From UBA5972 sp964567685 (GTDB taxonomy: Bacteria > Pseudomonadota > Alphaproteobacteria > Rhodobacterales > Rhodobacteraceae): a stretch of 64,000 nt of DNA. The stretch covers positions 3,645 through 67,644 of the forward strand of contig CAZMNO010000016.1 of assembly GCA_964567685.1 (NCBI GenBank), written 5' to 3'. Under the pieces are notes generated by a model. It had not been told where the DNA came from and made no database searches. It saw nothing but the letters and a program-made list of their open reading frames with translations. The position numbers and the translations under genes are program-made. Within the stretch, counting starts at the first letter, position 1; each line of letters begins with the position of its first letter. Below, in pieces: positions 8,706 to 17,071 of the stretch.

Positions 8706-9671
8706 TCAGTTGAAATGGCGTTCCAGCGCGTCGGTCAGCTCAAAGAGATCGACCGTTGTGCCATAGGTAGCGACGTTGAAAATCGGCGCTTCGGGGTCGG
8801 TATTGACGGCAATGATCGTATCGACATGTTTCATGCCGAAAAGATGCTGAACCGCGCCCGAAATTCCAAGCGCAAAGTAGAGCTGGCAATTTGAGGCAAC
8901 CTTGCCCGATTGCCCAACCTGATGCGGTTTGGGCAGCCAGCCGCTGTCAACAATGGGACGCGAGCAGCCGAATGTGGCCCCGACCTTGTCGGCTAGTTCG
9001 GCAAAGCGCGGCAGGTTGTCCTTGTCCTGAATACCGCGCCCGACCGAGAGGATGAAATCCGCCTTGTTGATGTCGATGTCAGACGGCGGTGCCTCCTGAT
9101 ACTCGACATGGGCCGAGATACCTTCGATGGAGGAGATATCCAGATCAACCGGCGTCACTGTCGCGCTGCCAGCACCTTCGGGCGGAATGAAGGTGGCGCC
9201 ACGCAGGGTAAGAACAACGACGCCTTTGCCGGAGAATCCCAGCTCCATCTCGACCTTGTTGCCATAGGCCGAGCGGGTGGCAATTAGCTCATTGCCATCC
9301 ATGCCGAGGATGAAAACGTCAGAGGCAAAACCTGAACCCAACCGCGCACCGACGGCTGCGCCATAGGCCATGCCGCTGGCGGTGTGCCCGACCAGAATGG
9401 CTGAGGGTTTGCTGTCGGCCCCGACCTTGCAGATCGCTTCTTCATAGATCAGCGGATCGAAATGGTCGCTGGGGGTAGTGATGGTCAGAACCTCGTCGAC
9501 CCCATCAAGATTGACCGCCTTGGCCAGACTGTCAGTGTCGGCCCCAATCACCAGCACCTTCAAGGGGCCACCGATCTGGTCCTTGACCGAGGCTGCGGCC
9601 CCGATCAGTTCGCCTGAAATATCACGAACCGCCCCGTCAAGCTGTTCGGCAACAACAAGGATACCGGCCAT
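8706..9671 (-). CDS. etfA: Electron transfer flavoprotein alpha subunit
   Basis: The 321-residue protein is an ETF alpha subunit. The C-terminal FAD-binding domain is clear, with the signature around NCQLYFALGISGAVQH and the downstream IIAVNTDPEAPIF. The N-terminal domain (MAGILVVAEQLDG) matches the alpha-subunit fold that contacts ETF-beta. Its start codon shares one base with the stop codon of the upstream fusion gene (TAATG), which carries the beta subunit, so both halves are made together. The expected role is to take electrons from trimethylamine dehydrogenase and deliver them to the attached Fe-S oxidoreductase. This looks like a dedicated ETF rather than the housekeeping one. Confidence 0.92.
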   Translation of the reverse strand: MAGILVVAEQLDGAVRDISGELIGAAASVKDQIGGPLKVLVIGADTDSLAKAVNLDGVDEVLTITTPSDHFDPLIYEEAICKVGADSKPSAILVGHTASGMAYGAAVGARLGSGFASDVFILGMDGNELIATRSAYGNKVEMELGFSGKGVVVLTLRGATFIPPEGAGSATVTPVDLDISSIEGISAHVEYQEAPPSDIDINKADFILSVGRGIQDKDNLPRFAELADKVGATFGCSRPIVDSGWLPKPHQVGQSGKVASNCQLYFALGISGAVQHLFGMKHVDTIIAVNTDPEAPIFNVATYGTTVDLFELTDALERHFN

Positions 9672-12600
9672 TATTTCTCTCCCTTCTTGTCGCGAATGAT
9701 GGTGGCGATCTGTTCCGCCACCTCTTCGGCGGTGCCTTCCAGCATCTGCGCCTTTTCCTGCACGGGGGTGTACATTTTACGCACCCGGTAGCCGCCGCCG
9801 TCGATCAGCGAGGCCCCGTCAAGCACCTCGAGCGGCTTTTTCTTGGCCTGTTTGATCATCCGCATGGTCGCGTAGCGCGGCGTGTTGGTGCCGGTCTGGA
9901 TGGCCAGAACAGCCGGGGCAGGCATCGTCAGAACATGGCGTGTACCGCCTTCAAGCTCGCGCGTCAGTGTCATGTCGCTTTTACCGTCCCATTCGACCGA
10001 GGCGATGACCGAGCCATGTGGGACGCCGAGGATACGGGCCAAAGCGGTTCCGGTAGAGCCATGCGCGTGGTCGGAACTTTGGGTGCCGGAAAGGATCAGA
10101 TCGGGTTCTTCGGCCCTGGCTACGCCTGCAACCGCGCGAGCGATGGTGACCGGATCGGCGTTGCTGAGACGTTCATCCCAGATGCGCACGGCGCGGTCGG
10201 CACCTTTGGCCAGCACCTTGCGCAGGGATTTTTCAGCGGCCTCGGGGCCGATGGATACGGCGACGACTTCGCCGCCACCGATTGCCTCGATCAGCAACAA
10301 TGCCTGTTCAAGGGCCGCGTCGTCCCATTCGTTGAGGTCGTGCTCAAGGTATTCGCCGCGAATATCAAGCCCGTCACTGGTAAACTCATACTCGTCCCCC
10401 AGACTGGCCGCGTGCTTGACCGTAACGAGAATGCGCAGCCCCTCTTTTGTAGGCGCATTATAGCCTGCAAGATCGGCGGGCATCACCGGGGTTAGATTGT
10501 CCCAATCCATGATGCTGAGGGCCGGCAGGGCCTCTGCGGCGGGTTCTGCCGGGGCTGGTTCTTCAACCGGGGCCGGGGGTTCTTCGATTTCGGGCTCCGG
10601 GGCCGGGGCCTCTGCTACCGGTGCCGCTGCTTCGGGTGCTGCAAGTGGTTGGGGTTGAGGGGGCACCGCCGGCAGGGCCGCCATCTTGGCAGACAGAACC
10701 TCATCGAGCCGGGTGGCCACCACTTCGGCAATCCGTGTGGCAATTGCATCGGTCAGACGATCAGCGATCGAGGGCAGATCTTTCAGCGCCAGGCTTTCCA
10801 GCTCGACCGCTTCGGCCACCAGCTCGGCAATGTCGGCCACGACAAATTCGCTCTCGTGGCCCGAGGTTTTGCGTGCATCTTCAAACATGGTCAGGTCCTT
10901 TGGACAGCAGGTCACAAATACGTCGATTCCGCCAAGGGCCGATGCTTCATGCATCCGGTTCTCGGACGGTTTTTCGATCCCCGGCGGATCGGGTATCCAG
11001 ATACGCCCGCCACCGGCACCGCAGCAAAACGAGTTGTCGCGGTTGCGGGGCATTTCAACGATGGTACAACCGATGGCCTCAAGCACTTCGCGCGGGGCGT
11101 CATAGCCACCATTGAGGCGTCCCAGATGGCAGGGATCATGGAAAGTCACGCGCTTGTTCAGGGGCTTCGTGACCTTGAGCTTGCCGGATTTCAGCATTTC
11201 CGCCAGCACCGAGGAGTAATGCTCGATCGGCGGGGTTTCCCCGAATTCAGGGTATTCGTTTCTGATGGTGTTATAGCTGTGCGGATCCGTAGTGATGATC
11301 CGGGCGAAATCCCTGACCCCGGTCAGGGTTTCAAGATTTTCCTCAACCAGCGTTTCATAAAGCCCTTCTTCGCCAACCCGGCGCACGTCATTGCCGGAAT
11401 TGCGCTCGCCTTCGTGAAGCAGGCCGAAATCAACCCCGCTGGCCTTCATGAGGGAGGCAAAGGCGCGGCTGACTTTCTGGTTGCGTGGGTCAAACGACGC
11501 ATAATCGCCGACGAACCACAGCGATTCCGCGGCCTCCTCGCGGATGTCTTTGACATCAAACTCAAGCTCCCGCGTCCAGGCGGAGCGTTTGCGGGCGTTT
11601 TCGCCAAAACTGTTTCCGGTTGATGCGATGGTATCGAGCGTGCCTTGCAACAACGGGTCCATATCGCCGCGGTCCACCAACTGACGGCGCATCTGCACGA
11701 TCATCGGCGGGTGTTCGATGCCGACCGGGCAAATCTCCTGGCAGGCCCCGCAGGAGCGGCAGGCCCAAAGCGTTTCGGGGTCGATAATGTCGCCGATCAG
11801 CGCCACCCCGTCCTCGGCCTTGCCCTGAGCCTTGTCGTTATAGGTTCGAAGATCAAGGATCAGGTCGCGTGGAGAAAGTGGGAAGCCGGCGTTGCGCGCC
11901 GGGCAAGCTTCATGGCAGCGGCCGCATTTGGTGCAGGCGTCGAAATTCAGCATGTCTTTCCATGAGAAATCAGAAATGCAGGCAACCCCTGCAGTTTCCT
12001 TGTCCTCAGCCTCGCGCGGCAGCCGAGCCAGAGGCTTTTCAACACGCGTCGCCAGAGAGCCGAGAACAGCGATTATATGTTTGGCCTTGTACCAGGGAAT
12101 GGCGGCGGTGAAGGCCAGCGCCAGTGCGCCATGCATCCACCAGTTGGCGCTGCGAATAGCGGCGGCGGTCGCCTCGGTCATGCCGAGCCCGGCAAAGATT
12201 TTGGCCAGCGCCAGACCAACCGGCGACCAGATCGCCCATTCCGGCTGGTCCATCAAAAGCCGCACAGCCTCCTGGGTGAAACCCTGCAGTTCGATCACCA
12301 GCAGAACCGACAGGAAGATCCAGTCTTCCACCCGCCATGATTTCGCTGGCGCACGCAGTTCGGTTTCCCCGCGATAAGCGCGTAAGTAGTTGAGTTTAGG
12401 TAGTTTTAATGCAGCCCTTCGCCACATCATCATCAGGATGCCCGCGGTCAGAGCCAGATGGCCGAGATCAAGGATCAGGCTGAAAACGAGGTAAAAATCG
12501 CCGTTCCAGAAGCGGATTCCAAAGAGCGGATAGAGGATGTCATATTCAAGCGTAATGATCGCCGTGCCGATGGCGGCGATAAGAAAGCCGAAGAAGATGC

Positions 12601-12844
12601 CCATATGGGCGTAGCCTGCATATTTGTCGCGTCGTTTCAGCGTCCGGTGGGTCAACAGATCGCCGATCATGCGTTTGATGCCAACCGCCAGTTCGCCGAC
12701 TGACGCATGCGACACACCGCGCCGGTATTTGGCATAATGCCGCCAGATGCCGTAGAGGAACAGAGCAATCGCGCTGAAACCGATGGCGTAGAAAACCAAC
12801 ACAGCATTGTGGCTTAAAGACCAGAATAGCTCGCGTGTTTCCAA
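9671..12844 (-). CDS. Membrane Fe-S oxidoreductase (DgcB-like) fused to ETF beta subunit
   Basis: A protein of 1057 residues is read from a TTG at 12844, which has AAGGAGG about five bases upstream; the longer frame to 12886 has no such site. Residues about 15-260 hold roughly five membrane spans as in DgcB-type proteins. Two 4Fe-4S motifs follow (Cys304/307/310/314 and Cys362/365/368/372), then two CCG-type domains (Cys572, Cys607-608, Cys646-647). A Pro/Ala/Glu-rich linker (about 720-775) joins this to a full ETF-beta domain (about 800-1057, beginning LRILVTVKHAASLGDEYEF). DgcB and EtfB are normally separate proteins. The fusion would tether ETF to the membrane oxidoreductase that passes electrons to quinone. 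It lies between tmd and etfA in one operon. Confidence 0.88.
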   Translation of the reverse strand: METRELFWSLSHNAVLVFYAIGFSAIALFLYGIWRHYAKYRRGVSHASVGELAVGIKRMIGDLLTHRTLKRRDKYAGYAHMGIFFGFLIAAIGTAIITLEYDILYPLFGIRFWNGDFYLVFSLILDLGHLALTAGILMMMWRRAALKLPKLNYLRAYRGETELRAPAKSWRVEDWIFLSVLLVIELQGFTQEAVRLLMDQPEWAIWSPVGLALAKIFAGLGMTEATAAAIRSANWWMHGALALAFTAAIPWYKAKHIIAVLGSLATRVEKPLARLPREAEDKETAGVACISDFSWKDMLNFDACTKCGRCHEACPARNAGFPLSPRDLILDLRTYNDKAQGKAEDGVALIGDIIDPETLWACRSCGACQEICPVGIEHPPMIVQMRRQLVDRGDMDPLLQGTLDTIASTGNSFGENARKRSAWTRELEFDVKDIREEAAESLWFVGDYASFDPRNQKVSRAFASLMKASGVDFGLLHEGERNSGNDVRRVGEEGLYETLVEENLETLTGVRDFARIITTDPHSYNTIRNEYPEFGETPPIEHYSSVLAEMLKSGKLKVTKPLNKRVTFHDPCHLGRLNGGYDAPREVLEAIGCTIVEMPRNRDNSFCCGAGGGRIWIPDPPGIEKPSENRMHEASALGGIDVFVTCCPKDLTMFEDARKTSGHESEFVVADIAELVAEAVELESLALKDLPSIADRLTDAIATRIAEVVATRLDEVLSAKMAALPAVPPQPQPLAAPEAAAPVAEAPAPEPEIEEPPAPVEEPAPAEPAAEALPALSIMDWDNLTPVMPADLAGYNAPTKEGLRILVTVKHAASLGDEYEFTSDGLDIRGEYLEHDLNEWDDAALEQALLLIEAIGGGEVVAVSIGPEAAEKSLRKVLAKGADRAVRIWDERLSNADPVTIARAVAGVARAEEPDLILSGTQSSDHAHGSTGTALARILGVPHGSVIASVEWDGKSDMTLTRELEGGTRHVLTMPAPAVLAIQTGTNTPRYATMRMIKQAKKKPLEVLDGASLIDGGGYRVRKMYTPVQEKAQMLEGTAEEVAEQIATIIRDKKGEK

Positions 12845-12907
12845 CGATCCCTCCTTAAAATTGGTCAAGGCAGTCCTGTTCGCCAAATGACCGATTGCAG
12901 CCTGATC

Positions 12908-12932
12908 GGGCGCGCCTGAAAAAGGCGCGCCC
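12908..12932 (-). other. Intercistronic stem-loop between tmd and the ETF fusion gene
   Basis: A perfect 10-bp stem (GGGCGCGCCT pairing with AGGCGCGCCC) encloses a five-base loop, just after the tmd stop in the operon direction. On the minus strand it is not followed by a T-run, so it is more likely an mRNA-stabilising or attenuating hairpin that raises tmd relative to downstream genes than a full terminator. Confidence 0.6.
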
Positions 12933-12949
12933 GGTTTTCATGTTTTGGA

Positions 12950-15136
12950 TTATCCCTGGGTTTCGCGATCAGTGATCTTGGGGAAAGTCTCGTGACCCCA
13001 GACCTGACGCTCGCGAATCCACGGCTGCGCCAGCTGCGGGTTATCCGCTTCAAACTCCCGCGCAATCCGATGGCCCGAGAAGATCGCATCGGCCAGAAGG
13101 CCCGGTGCATAACAGTCACCGGCGGCATAGACGCCCTGAATGTCGTTCTCTTCCCATTCGGATTTGCGCGCCTTGAGCTCGCGGAACAACTTGTCCTGCG
13201 GCACCCGCTCGGTAATCGCGATGAGGGTATCAAACTCCATCTTGATCACGTCCGTGCCCTGACGGCGCGGCATTTTACCAAGTGTTGGGCCGCTGTCGCG
13301 CACATAGCCGTCACGATAGAGGTAATAGATCGTCGCCACCCCTTCCTCGACCTTTTCACACCAGTGGAGCGTTTTCTCGTGAATGCCCTTTTCGTACATC
13401 ATCCGATGCAGGTTGGGTGCTTCCAGCGTGAAGTGGCTGTAAGGTGCGACTGAGCCGAGCGAAGTGATCAGCTGCACGTCTTTGCCTGCATCAGCCATCA
13501 TTTCGGCCATCGACACACCGGTATAATACCCGTCTGCATCCAGGATCAGAACCCGCTGGCCAACTTCTTTGCCCTCATAGATCTGATCAGGGGTGCAGAT
13601 ATAGGGCAGCGAGGCATCCAGACCTTCGATCGGTTCGTGGGTGCAAGAACTGGTGCCGTTGGTCGACCATTTTGAACCGGTGGCGATGACAACCTTGTCA
13701 GCCCCGTATTCCATCACGTCATCTGCCGTCATTTCACCGACACCGGTATGCACCTCGACGTTTTTCAGCTTGTCGAGCTGGATCTGACGATAGGTAGTCA
13801 GGCGTGCCCATTCCGAAAGACCCGGGTACTTCATGATGTCGTTGACACAACCGCCGACCTCATTTGAGGCTTCGCGCAGGTGCACGTCATAGCCACGTTC
13901 GCCAAGAACGCGCGCTGTTTCCATGCCCGCCGGGCCAGCGCCGACGACAAGAACGCTGTCTTCATTGTCGACCTTGTTGAATTTCTCAGGATGCCAGCCA
14001 CGACGGTATTCTTCGTTGGCAGTGGCGTTCTGGGTGCAGATCATTGGCGGACCACCGATTTCCCAGCGCGAAATACAGACGTTACAGCCAATGCATTCAC
14101 GAACGTCTTCGATTCGGCCTTCGTCGATTTTCTGCGGCAGGAACGGATCAGCGATGGAGGGGCGCGCAGCGCCGATGATATCGAGACGACCATTCTGAAT
14201 ATGCGCGGCCATGTCATCAGCCGAAGTTTCGCGGGAAACGCCGAGAACCGGGATGGTGCAGAGTTTCTTGACCTCATCGGTCCAGTTACGCTGGTGACCG
14301 GCTTTATAGAAGCGCGACGGGCCCGCATCTTCGCCCCATTCGGCGATATCACCGATATTCACGTCCCAAACGTCAAGGATGCCTTCCTTGGCGACCAGTT
14401 CAACGAATTTCAGACCATCGTCACCGGTTTCAACACCGCCAGGGCCATAAAGGGTATCAATGGCGAAACGTGTGGCGATGGCGCAGTTTTCACCAACTGC
14501 CTCTTTCACTGCAGCCAGTGATTCAATCCAGAAACGGGCGCGGTTCTCAAACGAGCCGCCATAGCCATCGGTGCGTTTGTTGTGGAACGGCGACAGGAAC
14601 TGGAGCGGCAGGTAGGAGTGACCGCCATAGACATAGACGATGTCAAATCCGGCCTGTTCGGCGCGTTTGGCGGCCTCGGCATATAGCTGGATCAGGCCTT
14701 TGATATCATCCTCATCGCATTCATGCTGATAGGTCAGGTATTCAAATTCGGACGCACCTGAGGTCGGGCCGCGTGGAATGGCGCGACTTTCAAGGTTCGG
14801 GGCGTGCTGGCCACCGAGCCACATCTCAATTCCGCCCAAAGCGCCATGTTTATGCAGTTCGTCATTCATGTGGCGCAGGTTGATCACGTCACCCTGATCC
14901 CAGATCCGGGCAGAAACGCGGTGTGTGTCGTCTGATTCAGGGCTGATCGAGCAGTATTCGGTACAGCAGGCGCCCCAGCCGCCCTCGGCCTTCATGCCGC
15001 GGTTTGCAGCCTGGGTGCCGGGCTTTTCAGAGCCTGCACCGATACAATGGGGAACCTGGTAAAACCGGTTCTTCATGGTTTTCGGGCCGAGTTTAATTGG
15101 TTCAAACAGGCAATCATGTTTTGGGTTACGTGGCAT
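12950..15136 (-). CDS. tmd: Trimethylamine dehydrogenase
   Basis: The 728-residue protein aligns end to end with the Methylophilus enzyme as I remember it. That enzyme converts trimethylamine and water to dimethylamine and formaldehyde, giving electrons to ETF. Key residues are kept: Cys31 in FYQVPHC for covalent 6-S-cysteinyl FMN, Tyr61 in TEYCSISPESDDTHR, the tryptophan of LDVWDVNIGD, and CIGCNVCISRWEIGGPPMIC with the 4Fe-4S cysteines and third substrate-bowl tryptophan. The aromatic bowl (Tyr/Trp/Trp) favours trimethylamine over dimethylamine as substrate. The N-terminal half is an old-yellow-enzyme barrel; the C-terminal half has dinucleotide-binding domains (VLVVGAGPAGMETA). AAGGAGG precedes the start. 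A dimethylamine or dimethylglycine demethylase is the alternative. Confidence 0.92.
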   Translation of the reverse strand: MPRNPKHDCLFEPIKLGPKTMKNRFYQVPHCIGAGSEKPGTQAANRGMKAEGGWGACCTEYCSISPESDDTHRVSARIWDQGDVINLRHMNDELHKHGALGGIEMWLGGQHAPNLESRAIPRGPTSGASEFEYLTYQHECDEDDIKGLIQLYAEAAKRAEQAGFDIVYVYGGHSYLPLQFLSPFHNKRTDGYGGSFENRARFWIESLAAVKEAVGENCAIATRFAIDTLYGPGGVETGDDGLKFVELVAKEGILDVWDVNIGDIAEWGEDAGPSRFYKAGHQRNWTDEVKKLCTIPVLGVSRETSADDMAAHIQNGRLDIIGAARPSIADPFLPQKIDEGRIEDVRECIGCNVCISRWEIGGPPMICTQNATANEEYRRGWHPEKFNKVDNEDSVLVVGAGPAGMETARVLGERGYDVHLREASNEVGGCVNDIMKYPGLSEWARLTTYRQIQLDKLKNVEVHTGVGEMTADDVMEYGADKVVIATGSKWSTNGTSSCTHEPIEGLDASLPYICTPDQIYEGKEVGQRVLILDADGYYTGVSMAEMMADAGKDVQLITSLGSVAPYSHFTLEAPNLHRMMYEKGIHEKTLHWCEKVEEGVATIYYLYRDGYVRDSGPTLGKMPRRQGTDVIKMEFDTLIAITERVPQDKLFRELKARKSEWEENDIQGVYAAGDCYAPGLLADAIFSGHRIAREFEADNPQLAQPWIRERQVWGHETFPKITDRETQG

Positions 15137-15839
15137 TTAATCCTCCTTGGTGGGTTTGCTGGGCGACGATTTTCTCGCCGGATTTTTCTTCATTGCTTGG
15201 CGGCGGAAAGGGTAAGACTGTCCGTAGACTTTCCGCCGGGTTTTGACCGCTGCAAATCAGCAATGCAGCGCTGAGAAACTTGCGTGTGTCATCAAAAACG
15301 ACCGGCTTTTCACCCTTCCAGCGACCGTAAAGCCTGCATTCGACAGGTTCATTTGCCCGGAGCGAGGTCAGGGCCGCCGATGTTTCGGCACCAATCTCTC
15401 TTAGCCGGGTGCGCATAATGTCGAGATATGTATCCCGGTGCCGCGCCTCCATGCGCAGATGAAAAAGCGAACTGCGCGCGCGCGGTGCAATGGTCATCTG
15501 ATCGATGTTATTTAGCGCGCGGCGCCAGATGCCCTCGGCCTCTTTGTAACGGCTTTTTGCCCGGCCTTCGTGCCCGGCCAACCGGTCGGCAAGGGCGAGA
15601 TTGGCAAGTGTCGCGGCTCGGCGCGGATCACTGGCGGGAATATTTTGCAGCGCTATCCACCAGGCTCGCCACCAGGCACGGGTAGCACCGCTTTTGTCGC
15701 CTGATGCAAAACATGCGTTGCCGTCTTCCTGCAAGCGTTCCCAGCTGAGATCGGCACGCTGCCATCCTGCGGCCAGTGCTGCGCGCATTTCCGGATCTTC
15801 TGCGTTCAGGTCTAAAACGGGCAGCTCCGTCATCGTCAT
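15126..15839 (-). CDS. Helical repeat-like protein, first gene of the trimethylamine operon
   Basis: The most likely start is the ATG at 15839, with GGAG about ten bases upstream, giving 237 residues; the frame extends to 16046, but the extension lies in the AT-rich promoter region. The stop overlaps the start of tmd by eleven bases, so the two are translationally coupled. The sequence is rich in Ala, Arg and Trp, and the central part (about residues 40-110, GDKSGATRAWWRAWW onward) looks like paired TPR-type helices. No catalytic motif, signal peptide or membrane span is evident. A chaperone or assembly role for the flavin/Fe-S dehydrogenase is possible but unsupported beyond the coupling. 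Confidence 0.6.
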   Translation of the reverse strand: MTMTELPVLDLNAEDPEMRAALAAGWQRADLSWERLQEDGNACFASGDKSGATRAWWRAWWIALQNIPASDPRRAATLANLALADRLAGHEGRAKSRYKEAEGIWRRALNNIDQMTIAPRARSSLFHLRMEARHRDTYLDIMRTRLREIGAETSAALTSLRANEPVECRLYGRWKGEKPVVFDDTRKFLSAALLICSGQNPAESLRTVLPFPPPSNEEKSGEKIVAQQTHQGGLNAT

Positions 15840-16278
15840 CGCCGTCAAACTCCTTTGCAGCGGGTTCAGGCCGGTAGCTATCGGCAGTTTCCACCAGACC
15901 CCGTTCGCCTGATCAGCTTTTGGTTCGATTGAACAATGTGCAGCCAATTCGGAACCAATTCTGTGATTATCGACGCCCGTGGATCGACAATTAGCACCAA
16001 AATCAGCCATCGACAAGAAAAATGGTGCAATTTGGTCAAATAACATCGAAAATTGTCAATTATTGGTTGATATTGGGTTGCTATTGTTCAAAACATTTCA
16101 TATGTTTGCCTAATCAGCTGGTTTGGATCGGTATTGGTATAGTGTTGAGTTAATCCCGAAGAGACGCGGCTGATCGGGATTCACCAAATGCAGATAAGTC
16201 AGAACGATCTGGCGAATCAGCGGTACTATCGGTTCAGTAGGGCGAGCGCTGTGCTAGATTAGGGAGAATGAATTCACC
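15840..16278. promoter_or_regulatory. Divergent promoter region with repeated TTG-N2-CAA palindromes
   Basis: This AT-rich gap separates the minus-strand trimethylamine operon from the plus-strand GntR regulator. It holds ATTGAACAAT at 15928-15937, ATTTGGTCAAAT at 16030-16041, AATTGTCAATT at 16051-16061 and ATTGTTCAAA at 16083-16092. Three share TTG-N2-CAA and one has a single-base centre. Repeated short palindromes in a divergent regulator/operon gap are typical of operators, so they are the best candidates for binding of the neighbouring regulator. No sigma70 boxes were assigned. Confidence 0.5.
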
Positions 16279-17046
16279 ATGGACGGCTCAATGCGTCCCC
16301 CCTGGGATCTGGATGAAAATATTAAGAAGCCGGTGACCTCAAAAACCCGGGAATTCGCGGATTCGCTGTTTTTTGCGATTGTCGAGGGGGTTCACCGATA
16401 TGGCACCAGGCTGCCCTCAGAGCGCGCTCTGAGCCAGGAGTTTGGTCTTTCGCGCAATACTGTGCGTCAGGCTCTGGATCTGCTTGATCAATATGAAATC
16501 ATCAAGCGCCTTGCCGGCAGCGGCTCTGTCGTCAGTTTCCATCCGGCGGATGAAACCGCGGCCACGGAAACCCGGAAAGAAAAAGCGGTCACAACGCTTG
16601 ATCTTGGCGAAATTGGCGAGATCACCAGCCCACTGGAGCTTGGCGTTGTCCGCTCTATCGTAGAGCCCGAGATTGCCCGGCTGGCAGTTCTGTCGATGAC
16701 GTCACGCGATATTCAGGCGATGAACGAAATCCAGCATGAAATTGATGCGATTACGGTTGATGGCGAGCGGTTTGCCGAACTTGACGACGCCCTGAGGATG
16801 CAAATTGCCAAAGGCACACATAATCCGCTTTTGATCGTGATTTACCAAATGATCACCCATGTGAACCAGACGGCCGATTGGGCAAAGCAGCGGCGCAAGG
16901 CCCTGACGCCCGGGCGGATCGGTGAATACCGGCTGCACAATCAATCGCTCTGTCAGGCGATCAATGACCGCGAGATCGAAGCGACGGTAGAAAACCTGAA
17001 ACTGTCACTGGCCGATTTCCATCAGGATTTAATGCGCGGAGTCTGA
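16279..17046 (+). CDS. GntR-family transcriptional regulator (FadR/FCD type)
   Basis: The 255-residue protein has an N-terminal winged helix-turn-helix (about residues 20-90; LPSERALSQEFGLSRNTVRQALDLL is the GntR signature region) and an all-helical C-terminal FCD-like ligand domain (about 110-250). Such regulators usually repress neighbouring catabolic genes until a small acid or amine metabolite binds. It is divergent from the trimethylamine operon across a palindrome-rich promoter, so that operon is its probable target, perhaps with its own gene. GGGAG lies about twelve bases before this ATG; a second in-frame ATG five codons on is possible. The gene converges on the binding-protein-like gene at 17072. 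Confidence 0.85.
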   Translation: MDGSMRPPWDLDENIKKPVTSKTREFADSLFFAIVEGVHRYGTRLPSERALSQEFGLSRNTVRQALDLLDQYEIIKRLAGSGSVVSFHPADETAATETRKEKAVTTLDLGEIGEITSPLELGVVRSIVEPEIARLAVLSMTSRDIQAMNEIQHEIDAITVDGERFAELDDALRMQIAKGTHNPLLIVIYQMITHVNQTADWAKQRRKALTPGRIGEYRLHNQSLCQAINDREIEATVENLKLSLADFHQDLMRGV

Positions 17047-17071
17047 GCGTAGGTTTCTGCACAGTACCCGG

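Noticed and set aside
10649..11623. Long plus-strand open frame of 324 codons opposite the Fe-S/ETF fusion gene
   Set aside because: It is antisense to a strongly supported gene, has no family resemblance, and arises from the high-GC codon pattern of the real gene.
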